A stretch of DNA of 5,014 bases from Alphaproteobacteria bacterium (lineage in GTDB: Bacteria > Pseudomonadota > Alphaproteobacteria > Micropepsales > Micropepsaceae). The DNA is taken from NCBI GenBank assembly GCA_947373775.1, contig CANBZE010000180.1, forward strand, positions 1 to 5,014, in the 5' to 3' direction. The position numbers and the translations under genes were made by a program. Positions 1 to 5,014 of the stretch are shown here, piece after piece (position 1 is the first letter of the stretch; each line of letters opens with the position of its first letter). Below the pieces are notes generated by a model. That model saw nothing but the letters and a program-made list of their open reading frames with translations. It was not told the origin of the DNA and did no database searches.

Positions 1-20
1 CAAGTACGGGTCAATCGCCC

Positions 21-49
21 CTCATAGCACTGTTCCCTTTTTGTTCCAA
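21..49 (-). promoter_or_regulatory. candidate leftward promoter with SOS operator in its spacer
   Basis: Read on the minus strand, a -35-like TTGGAA (44-49) is followed by a 17-base spacer and a -10-like TATGAG (21-26). Each hexamer matches 4 of 6 consensus bases and the spacing is ideal. The LexA-type box at 32-46 lies almost wholly inside the spacer, the classical position for a repressor that blocks RNA polymerase. Transcription would start near position 14 and run out of the left edge, so the target gene is not visible. Seen: hexamers, spacing and overlap. Inferred: activity and direction. I found no comparably good rightward promoter for the acyltransferase gene. Confidence 0.42.
32..46. 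promoter_or_regulatory. LexA-type (SOS) operator, perfect GTTC-N7-GTTC
   Basis: The sequence GTTCCCTTTTTGTTC is an exact match to the direct-repeat operator GTTC-N7-GTTC bound by LexA in Alphaproteobacteria, with the T-rich centre often seen in such sites. It lies in the 100-base gene-free stretch at the left edge. A second copy differing at two positions occurs at 2981-2995, which makes chance less likely. It probably represses the leftward promoter over it. Control of the rightward acyltransferase gene, which starts 55 bases downstream, is possible but I see no fitting promoter. Confidence 0.7.
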
Positions 50-90
50 TAGCCTTGTTGCCGCTTTTCCCCGATAAGCAAGCCACGGCG

Positions 91-95
91 GGTGA
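91..95 (+). promoter_or_regulatory. ribosome binding site deciding the MBOAT start
   Basis: GGTGA is complementary to the 16S rRNA 3' end and lies 5 bases before the ATG at 101. The alternative in-frame GTG start at 92 lies inside this motif, so the motif supports the ATG. Confidence 0.5.
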
Positions 96-100
96 GGCGC

Positions 101-1570
101 ATGCCCTTCAATTCCTATCCCTATTTCCTGTTCCTGGGCTTGGCCGTGCTGGTCTTTCGCCTGCTGGAGACCCGCGCCCTGATCGGGCGGCGGGTGTTAC
201 TCCTGCTGGCCTCCTACGCCTTCTATGCCTGGTGGCGGGCGGACTTCCTGCTCCTGCTGTGCGGCTCCACGCTGGTGAACTATGCGCTCGGCCGGGAGAT
301 CGAACAGCGCCGCAGCCTTGGCAAAGGCCGCCGTCCGCTGCTGATCGCCGGCCTGGTGTTCAACCTGGGCCTGATCGCCACCTTCAAATATGACAGTTTG
401 CTGGTCGGCACCGCCAACCAGATCTTCGGCATCGGACTGCCGCTGCCCAACTTCTTCCTGCCGCTGGCCATCAGCTTCTTCACCTTCGAGCAGATCAGCT
501 ATCTGGTGGATGCCGATGCCGGCAAGACGCGCAATTATTCGCTGCTGGATTACGCGCTGTTCGTCGCCTATTTCCCGCATCTGATCGCCGGCCCGATCGT
601 GCGCCACAACGATTTGATCCCGCAGTTCCGCCAGCTGCGCGCCCGCAACGATGATATCGCCTCCGGGGTTACCCTGTTCACCCTGGGCCTGGCCAAGAAA
701 AGCCTGATCGCAGACAACCTCGCGCCGTTTGCCGACACCATCTTCAATGCCGCCGGGCGCGGCACCCATCTGGGCGCCACCGACAGTTGGCTGGGCATGC
801 TGTTCTTCGCCTTCCAGATCTATTTCGATTTCAGTGCCTATTCCGACATGGCGCTGGGCTCGTCCTTGATGCTGGGCATCCGCCTGCCGGTGAACTTCCA
901 TTCGCCCTACAAGGCGGCCAGCATCATCGAGTTCTGGCGGCGCTGGCACATCTCGCTGTCGGCCTTCCTGCGGGACTATCTGTACATATCGCTTGGCGGC
1001 AACCGGCAGGGACCGGCACGACGCTATCTCAACCTGTTCATCACCATGCTGCTGGGCGGATTGTGGCATGGCGCCAGCTGGACCTTCATGTTGTGGGGCG
1101 GGCTGCACGGCCTGTATCTGAGCATCAATCACGTCTTCCGCCATGCCACCAAAGGCCTGCGCGCACCTGCCGCCCTAAAGCTTCCGCTGCACGCCGCATC
1201 CGTGGCGCTGACCTTCCTGGCCACATCGCTGGCCTGGATTGTGTTTCGCGCGCCCGATCTGACGTCAGCCCGCAATGTGGCAGAGGGCCTTGTGGGTATG
1301 GGCCATTCCGCAATCGTAAGTTTTTCGCCGCTGGCAGCGGCGGCGTTGCTGCTGCTGTTCGGCATGGTGTGGTTCATGCCCAATTCCATGGAGCTGATGT
1401 GGCGGCACAATCCCGCTTTGCCCTCGCCCTATGACAACCAGCCCGTGAAACCGGCGCGTTTCCTGTCCTGGAAACCCACGCCGGTTTACGCCGCGAGCTA
1501 TGGCCTGCTTTGCATCGTGGCGGTGCTGGCGCTGTCCAATCTCAAACCCTTCATCTATTTCCAGTTCTGA
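101..1570 (+). CDS. MBOAT family membrane-bound O-acyltransferase (AlgI-like)
   Basis: This 489-residue multi-pass inner-membrane protein belongs to the MBOAT family and resembles AlgI, which takes an acyl group, usually acetyl, from a cytoplasmic donor and passes it across the membrane for O-acylation of a polysaccharide. The start MPFNSYPYFLFL matches the usual family N-terminus, favouring ATG 101 over the in-frame GTG at 92. Visible family blocks are FPHLIAGPIVRH (158-169), FDFSAYSDMA (242-251), FHSPYKAASIIEFWRRWHIS (266-285), GGLWHGASW (319-327) with the expected catalytic His323, GGLHG with His336, MPNSME (426-431), and the typical C-terminal FIYFQF. Length is normal and no key residue is missing. 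The stop overlaps the start of the SGNH-like gene, so the two are probably translationally coupled partners. The acyl group and acceptor are unknown; no alginate or other polysaccharide synthesis gene is in view. Confidence 0.93.
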   Translation: MPFNSYPYFLFLGLAVLVFRLLETRALIGRRVLLLLASYAFYAWWRADFLLLLCGSTLVNYALGREIEQRRSLGKGRRPLLIAGLVFNLGLIATFKYDSLLVGTANQIFGIGLPLPNFFLPLAISFFTFEQISYLVDADAGKTRNYSLLDYALFVAYFPHLIAGPIVRHNDLIPQFRQLRARNDDIASGVTLFTLGLAKKSLIADNLAPFADTIFNAAGRGTHLGATDSWLGMLFFAFQIYFDFSAYSDMALGSSLMLGIRLPVNFHSPYKAASIIEFWRRWHISLSAFLRDYLYISLGGNRQGPARRYLNLFITMLLGGLWHGASWTFMLWGGLHGLYLSINHVFRHATKGLRAPAALKLPLHAASVALTFLATSLAWIVFRAPDLTSARNVAEGLVGMGHSAIVSFSPLAAAALLLLFGMVWFMPNSMELMWRHNPALPSPYDNQPVKPARFLSWKPTPVYAASYGLLCIVAVLALSNLKPFIYFQF

Positions 1571-2574
1571 TGGAAAAAACCCGCTACTCCGTCTGGTTTC
1601 TGGGCACGGTGCTCGCGGCCATCGCCGCGCTGGCAGGTTTCAACGCCTGGGCGGAGCACTTCATTCTGGCCCATCCCGCCGGCGGCAGTGTGCAGACCCT
1701 CTCAGGTTTCGAACGCGCTGTGAAACCGGCCTGGCTTGAATCGGTCCAACCCCAAATCGTCTTTGTCGGCTCCAGCCGGGTACGCGATGCCTTCGACCCG
1801 GTCTTGATTGATCCGGCGCTGCATGTGCGCAGCTTCAATTACGGCGCCTCCAGCATGTCGCCCTACGAGGCGCGCCGCCTGGTGCAGGACACGCTGGCGC
1901 ATCCGTCGGTGAAGACGATCGTGGTCTCGCTGGATGCCTTCACCGGCAATGGCGGCGCCGGCGAAGCCCTGCCCAGCTTCGATGAAACGCGCCTGGCGGT
2001 GACGCCGGACGGCGCGCCCACGCCGCGCCGCGGCTTGTGGCTGTTCACCACCCGCACCCTGAGCGGCGGCGCGCTGGGCATGAATGCGCTGGGTGTATAT
2101 GCGCTGGCGCGGCTGAAGCCGGGCCAAACCGCCGCCGACCGCCCCGACATCTTCGGCGCTTACAGCCATATGACTGAAGCGGTGATGCGGCGCGACCTGA
2201 ACTATCGGCGGGCGCGCAGCATGAGCATGGGCCCACGCGCCCGCGGCGAGCTGGCGGCGATGCTGGCCGCGGCCTGCCGCTCCAGCGCCAGGCTGATCGT
2301 GTATTTCCCGCCCGATCAAACCGCCATCGTGCAGCAATACCGGCAGACCGATGCCGCGGGCCTGGACGCTTTCAAGCAGGATGTGCGGGCCGAGGTCGCG
2401 CGCCACAATGCGAACTGTTCGGGCCAGGCGGCGTTGTTCGACTTCCTGCAGCCGAATGCCCTCACCACCGAAACGATGGTGAAGGGGTCAAGTCTCGATT
2501 ACGTGGATCTGGTGCATGTCCGCCCGCCAGCAGGCCTTTGGCTGCTGCGGCAGATGGCCGTGACCGGAGACTGA
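1570..2574 (+). CDS. membrane-anchored SGNH-hydrolase-like protein, partner of the MBOAT acyltransferase
   Basis: This 334-residue protein has a hydrophobic N-terminal segment (about 8-27), probably an uncleaved anchor, and an extracytoplasmic domain. SGNH-like landmarks are VFVGSSRV (64-71), where Ser69 aligns with the nucleophile of the GDS block, FNYGASS (89-95) with an N-x-G pattern, and a C-terminal D-x-x-H (Asp313, His316) in DYVDLVHVRPPAG. Such proteins next to MBOAT genes, as in AlgI/AlgJ, are thought to receive the acyl group outside and transfer it to a glycan. The chosen ATG overlaps the upstream stop as TGATG with no Shine-Dalgarno motif, which fits translational coupling; an earlier in-frame ATG at 1510 would lie well inside the MBOAT gene. 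The only cysteines I see are Cys236 and Cys283, which could form a periplasmic disulfide. Transferase rather than esterase activity is inferred from context. Confidence 0.8.
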   Translation: MEKTRYSVWFLGTVLAAIAALAGFNAWAEHFILAHPAGGSVQTLSGFERAVKPAWLESVQPQIVFVGSSRVRDAFDPVLIDPALHVRSFNYGASSMSPYEARRLVQDTLAHPSVKTIVVSLDAFTGNGGAGEALPSFDETRLAVTPDGAPTPRRGLWLFTTRTLSGGALGMNALGVYALARLKPGQTAADRPDIFGAYSHMTEAVMRRDLNYRRARSMSMGPRARGELAAMLAAACRSSARLIVYFPPDQTAIVQQYRQTDAAGLDAFKQDVRAEVARHNANCSGQAALFDFLQPNALTTETMVKGSSLDYVDLVHVRPPAGLWLLRQMAVTGD

Positions 2575-2576
2575 GT

Positions 2577-2846
2577 TCAGCTCGAGGTGGAGGTCGATGG
2601 GGTCGTGGTCGGGCAGTGGGCCGCGTCGCAAGCGGCGTTGCCGCTGCCGCTGACAGCGACCGCGATGCCGGCCACGACGACCAAGGCGGCGCCGCCGATC
2701 AACAGGAGATTGGGGATGCGCATGCGGGCTTCATGCACGCCGGCGGGCTTGCCGGGGGCCAGGGCGCCATCGGCCGCGAGGGCCTGTGAACCGGCCATCG
2801 CCGCGACCACCACCATCGCCGTCATTGCCTTGCGCAGATTCGTCAT
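2577..2846 (-). CDS. small exported membrane protein of unknown function
   Basis: I do not recognise this 89-residue protein. Residues 1-24 look like a Sec signal peptide: basic start MTNLRK, hydrophobic core, and a likely cut after ALA at 22-24. A short polar stretch with HEARMR follows, then a strong membrane segment (about 45-65), a C-x4-C pair (Cys73, Cys78) and a Thr/Ser-rich tail (79-89). The start at 2846 is supported by AGGGG on the minus strand, ending 8 bases upstream, and by the signal peptide; a start at 2948 would add 34 residues that hide the signal. The gene converges on the SGNH-like gene with 2 bases between stops and diverges from the methyltransferase gene. If the signal is cleaved, the tail would face the cytoplasm, yet the basic residues beside the membrane segment would lie outside, so topology is uncertain. 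Confidence 0.65.
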   Translation of the reverse strand: MTNLRKAMTAMVVVAAMAGSQALAADGALAPGKPAGVHEARMRIPNLLLIGGAALVVVAGIAVAVSGSGNAACDAAHCPTTTPSTSTSS

Positions 2847-2876
2847 CGCTGATCCCCTGATCCTGCCCGCTTGGGC

Positions 2877-2904
2877 GGTATAAAAGCTTGTTCCTGCTGA
2901 CCAA
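2877..2904 (-). promoter_or_regulatory. candidate promoter for the small leftward gene
   Basis: On the minus strand, TTGGTC (2899-2904) and TATACC (2877-2882) are separated by 16 bases. The -35 hexamer matches only 3 of 6 consensus bases and the -10 matches 4. Transcription would start near 2870, giving a leader of about 24 bases that contains the AGGGG ribosome binding site. The location is right but the match is modest. Confidence 0.3.
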
Positions 2905-2942
2905 TCAGCCAGCCTTATGTGCGCTATTAGTACGGATCGGCG

Positions 2943-2966
2943 CGCCATTGCAAATGAACAATGGCG
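2943..2966. repeat. perfect 8-bp inverted repeat in divergent intergenic region
   Basis: CGCCATTG (2943-2950) and CAATGGCG (2959-2966) are perfect reverse complements separated by 8 bases. The repeat could be a dimeric repressor site with half-site centres 16 bases apart, or an RNA hairpin. No T-run follows the stem directly, so an intrinsic terminator is unlikely. It lies 14 bases before the LexA-type box and 61 bases before the methyltransferase start. Confidence 0.5.
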
Positions 2967-2980
2967 GCAAAATCGTGATT

Positions 2981-2995
2981 GTTCTCTTTTTGTTT
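2981..2995. promoter_or_regulatory. LexA-type (SOS) operator, near-perfect, upstream of FkbM-uvrA
   Basis: GTTCTCTTTTTGTTT matches the alphaproteobacterial LexA operator GTTC-N7-GTTC at 7 of 8 defined bases; only the last base is T instead of C. It is identical to the perfect box at 32-46 in 13 of 15 positions, including the CTTTTTGTT core. It ends 32 bases before the methyltransferase start, and the second gene of that unit is uvrA, a classical SOS gene. I see no GTTC-N7-GTTC site nearer to uvrA. I could not find a convincing -35/-10 pair for a rightward promoter around it. Confidence 0.55.
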
Positions 2996-3027
2996 TCGGC
3001 CGCCCGCAAAAAGGCTATGAACAGACC

Positions 3028-3873
3028 ATGGACTTCCTGACCCAGATTCTGGCCCCACAGCGACTCACTGCCATCGTGGATGTGGGCGCCAACCCGATCG
3101 ACGGCGATCCGCCTTACAAGGCGATGCTGGCGGCCGGGCTGTGTGAGGTGACCGGCTTTGAACCGCAAGCCCATGCGCTGGCCAAGCTGGATGCGCAGAA
3201 AGGCCCGCGCGAGCGTTACCTGCCCTATGCGCTGGGTGATGGAACTGAGCGCACCCTGCATGTCTGCGAACTGGAGGGCATGACCAGCCTGCTGGAACCA
3301 GACCCCGCGCATCTGGCGCTTTTCAATTTGTTTCCTATATGGGGTCAAGTGAAAGCCAGGATCCCAGTCACCACCAAAAAGCTGGACGATATCGCCGAGA
3401 TCGCCGCGATGGATTTCCTGAAAATGGATGTCCAGGGCGGCGAGCGCGAGGTGCTGGCCCATGCCAAAGCCAAGCTGAAGGACGCGGTGGCGGTCCAGAC
3501 CGAAGTTTCCTTTGTTCCCCTTTACAAGCACCAACCGCCCTTCGGCGAAATCGACCTGATGATGCGGGAACTCGGCTTCCTGCCCCATTGCGTCACTGGC
3601 ACCAAGATCTGGCCGCTGGCGCCCATGGTCGTGCGCAATGAACCCAATCGCGGTATCCGCCAGCTGCTGGAAACCGACATGGTCTATGTCCGCGATATCA
3701 GCAAGCCGATGAGCACGGAACAATGGAAGCATCTCGCTCTGGTGGCGCATCATTGCTACGGCTCCTATGACCTGGTGCTGAAGGCCATCGCCACATTGAT
3801 CGAACTGGGCGCGGTGCCCGCAGACGCCAACAAGCGTTATCTCGCCAGCCTGCAGAGCAAAAATCCAACCTGA
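3028..3873 (+). CDS. FkbM family SAM-dependent methyltransferase
   Basis: This 281-residue class I methyltransferase of the FkbM family transfers a methyl group from S-adenosylmethionine, in known members usually to a hydroxyl of a sugar or natural product. The SAM-binding motif is IVDVGAN (16-22), followed by the acidic strand end GFEPQ (43-47), the family block [14 protein letters not shown] (130-143) and [14 protein letters not shown] (159-172). There is no signal peptide, so it acts in the cytoplasm. I chose ATG 3028 because the fold begins directly after it. The in-frame ATG at 2917 lacks a ribosome binding site, and the stretch between is rich in A/T third positions, unlike the gene body. 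The ribosome binding site is weak (AAGG, 13 bases upstream). The stop overlaps the uvrA start as TGATG. The substrate is unknown; surface glycan decoration is only a guess from the nearby acetylation pair. Confidence 0.85.
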   Translation: MDFLTQILAPQRLTAIVDVGANPIDGDPPYKAMLAAGLCEVTGFEPQAHALAKLDAQKGPRERYLPYALGDGTERTLHVCELEGMTSLLEPDPAHLALFNLFPIWGQVKARIPVTTKKLDDIAEIAAMDFLKMDVQGGEREVLAHAKAKLKDAVAVQTEVSFVPLYKHQPPFGEIDLMMRELGFLPHCVTGTKIWPLAPMVVRNEPNRGIRQLLETDMVYVRDISKPMSTEQWKHLALVAHHCYGSYDLVLKAIATLIELGAVPADANKRYLASLQSKNPT

Positions 3874-5014
3874 TGCTGAAGAACATCTCTATTCGCGGCG
3901 CCCGCGAACACAATCTCAAGAATATCGACGTGGAGATCCCGCGCGACACCCTGACGGTGCTGACCGGCCTGTCGGGCTCGGGCAAGTCGTCCCTGGCCTT
4001 CGACACCATCTATGCCGAGGGCCAGCGCCGTTATGTCGAATCGCTGTCCGCCTATGCCCGCCAGTTCCTGGAACTGATGCAGAAGCCGGACGTGGACCAT
4101 ATCGAGGGTCTGTCGCCGGCCATCTCCATCGAGCAGAAGACCACGTCCAAGAATCCGCGCTCCACCGTGGGCACGGTGACAGAGATCTACGATTACCTGC
4201 GCCTGTTGTTCGCGCGGGTGGGCGTGCCCTATTCGCCGGCCACCGGCCTTCCCATCGAAAGCCAGACCGTCAGCCAGATGGCCGACCGCATCCTGGCGCT
4301 GCCCGAAGGCACGCGGCTTTACCTGCTGGCGCCCATCGTGCGCGGCCGCAAGGGCGAGTACCGCAAAGAACTGGCGGAACTGCAGAAGAAAGGCTTTCAG
4401 CGCGCCAAGGTGGACGGCAAGTTCTACGACATCGGCGCCACCCCGGCGCTGGACAAGAAGATCAAGCACGACATCGAGATCGTGGTGGACCGCATCGTGG
4501 TCAAAGCCGACATCGGCAACCGCTTGCCCGATTCCATCGAAACCGCGCTGGGCCTGGCCGACGGCCTGCTGGTGGTGGAATTCGCCGACGAAAAGGAAAA
4601 GGACGGCAAGGCACGTCAGATGATGCTGTCGTCCAAGTTCGCCTGCCCGGTCTCGGGCTTCACCATCACGGAGATCGAGCCACGCCTGTTCTCCTTCAAC
4701 AATCCCCATGGCGCTTGTCCCGAATGCGACGGGCTGGGCGTGCAGAATTATTTCGACGAAGCGCTGGTGGTGCCCGACGAGAGTCTGACCTTAAAAAAGG
4801 GCGCCGTCGCGCCCTGGGCCAAGTCGTCCTCGCCCTATTACCTGCAAACGCTTGAGGCGCTGGCCCGGCACTACAAATTCTCCATGAACGATGCCTGGGA
4901 AGGCCTGCCCAAGAAGGCGCGGGATGTGATCCTGCACGGCTCGGGTGAAGAGGTGATCAAGTTCACCTATGACGACGGCATGCGCCGCTATGACACCAAG
5001 AAGGAATTCGAGGG
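3873..5014 (+). CDS. uvrA: UvrABC excinuclease subunit A, N-terminal part (truncated by window end)
   Basis: UvrA is the damage-sensing ABC-type ATPase of nucleotide excision repair; it acts in the cytoplasm with UvrB and loads it at lesions. About 380 of roughly 950 residues are present. Family signatures are [14 protein letters not shown] (5-18), Walker [10 protein letters not shown] (32-40, Lys38), [13 protein letters not shown] (54-66) and [20 protein letters not shown] (85-104), then the UvrB-interaction region and the first zinc module. That module reads CPVS (258-261) and CPEC (282-285), so Ser261 stands where many UvrA proteins have the second cysteine. From memory this is common in Alphaproteobacteria. 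The ATG overlaps the methyltransferase stop (TGATG) and no clear ribosome binding site precedes it, so translation is probably coupled. The upstream LexA-type box fits the usual SOS control of uvrA. The frame is open to the last base. Confidence 0.97.
   Translation, partial: MLKNISIRGAREHNLKNIDVEIPRDTLTVLTGLSGSGKSSLAFDTIYAEGQRRYVESLSAYARQFLELMQKPDVDHIEGLSPAISIEQKTTSKNPRSTVGTVTEIYDYLRLLFARVGVPYSPATGLPIESQTVSQMADRILALPEGTRLYLLAPIVRGRKGEYRKELAELQKKGFQRAKVDGKFYDIGATPALDKKIKHDIEIVVDRIVVKADIGNRLPDSIETALGLADGLLVVEFADEKEKDGKARQMMLSSKFACPVSGFTITEIEPRLFSFNNPHGACPECDGLGVQNYFDEALVVPDESLTLKKGAVAPWAKSSSPYYLQTLEALARHYKFSMNDAWEGLPKKARDVILHGSGEEVIKFTYDDGMRRYDTKKEFE

Noticed and set aside
1..27. C-terminal end of an upstream rightward gene (open to TAG at 25-27)
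   Set aside because: Eight codons are too few to judge, and the same bases fit a leftward promoter region better.
50..100. Rightward promoter for the acyltransferase gene using GATAAG (73-78) as -10
   Set aside because: No -35-like hexamer sits at 16-18 bases upstream; the nearest TTG-containing hexamer (TTGTTG, 55-60) is only 12 bases away.
197..1144. Long minus-strand open frame (315 codons) inside the acyltransferase gene
   Set aside because: It is antisense to a gene with clear MBOAT motifs, and its product is a low-complexity mix rich in Gln, Gly, Arg and His with no recognisable domain, typical of antisense frames in GC-rich DNA.
787..1434. Plus-strand open frame (215 codons) overlapping the acyltransferase in another frame
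   Set aside because: It lies wholly inside the MBOAT gene, and its product lacks any domain and does not look like a membrane protein.
1702..2406. Minus-strand open frame (234 codons) inside the SGNH-like gene
   Set aside because: Antisense shadow with biased Arg/Gln/His/Ala composition and no motif; the plus strand carries the conserved SGNH-like blocks.
2631..2645. GC-rich hairpin AGCGGC-GTT-GCCGCT as a terminator for the acetylation unit
   Set aside because: No T-run follows on either strand and it lies inside the small leftward gene, where alternating Gly/Ser/Ala/Asn codons can produce it.
2868..2895. GGAAC on the minus strand as a -35 element of an EcfG general stress promoter
   Set aside because: No CGTT-like -10 occurs at 16 or 17 bases downstream, so only half of the motif is present.
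2917..3027. 37-residue N-terminal extension of the methyltransferase from ATG 2917
   Set aside because: There is no ribosome binding site before 2917, the stretch has A/T-rich third positions and contains the inverted repeat and LexA-type box, and the SAM-binding fold begins after ATG 3028.
2905..3753. Minus-strand open frame (282 codons) across the methyltransferase gene
   Set aside because: The plus strand has unmistakable FkbM motifs; the antisense product shows no family features.
3837..4709. Minus-strand open frame (290 codons) across uvrA
   Set aside because: Antisense to highly conserved UvrA sequence and without recognisable features.

Overview
The window is about 5 kb of GC-rich, densely packed bacterial chromosome. 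It most likely comes from an alphaproteobacterium. The UvrA N-terminus reads like alphaproteobacterial UvrA, including a CPVSG variant in its first zinc module, and two sites match the alphaproteobacterial LexA operator pattern GTTC-N7-GTTC. I cannot name a genus. There are four complete genes and one partial gene; I see no tRNA, rRNA, insertion sequence or CRISPR array.

Layout. Positions 1-100 hold no gene I can support. They carry a perfect LexA-type box (32-46) lying in the spacer of a plausible leftward promoter (21-49), so the regulated gene probably starts left of the window. Positions 101-2574 are a two-gene rightward unit: an AlgI-like MBOAT O-acyltransferase (101-1570), and a membrane-anchored SGNH-like protein (1570-2574) whose start overlaps the stop of the first in a TGATG junction. 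Together they look like a module that moves acetyl groups across the inner membrane and places them on an extracytoplasmic glycan. Facing them, with only 2 bases between the stop codons, is a small leftward gene (2577-2846) for an 89-residue protein with a signal peptide and one membrane segment.

The divergent intergenic region 2847-3027 holds a candidate leftward promoter, a perfect 8-bp inverted repeat (2943-2966), and a second, near-perfect LexA-type box (2981-2995) that matches the first in 13 of 15 bases. Downstream are an FkbM-family methyltransferase (3028-3873) and uvrA (3873 to the window end, truncated). These two also overlap in a TGATG junction, and uvrA has no clear ribosome binding site of its own.

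How it may fit together. The most interesting reading is that the excision-repair gene uvrA is the second gene of an operon led by an FkbM methyltransferase, with an SOS-type operator in front of the methyltransferase. That would place the methyltransferase under DNA-damage control. The acetylation pair and the methyltransferase could both decorate surface glycans, but nothing in the window identifies the substrate.
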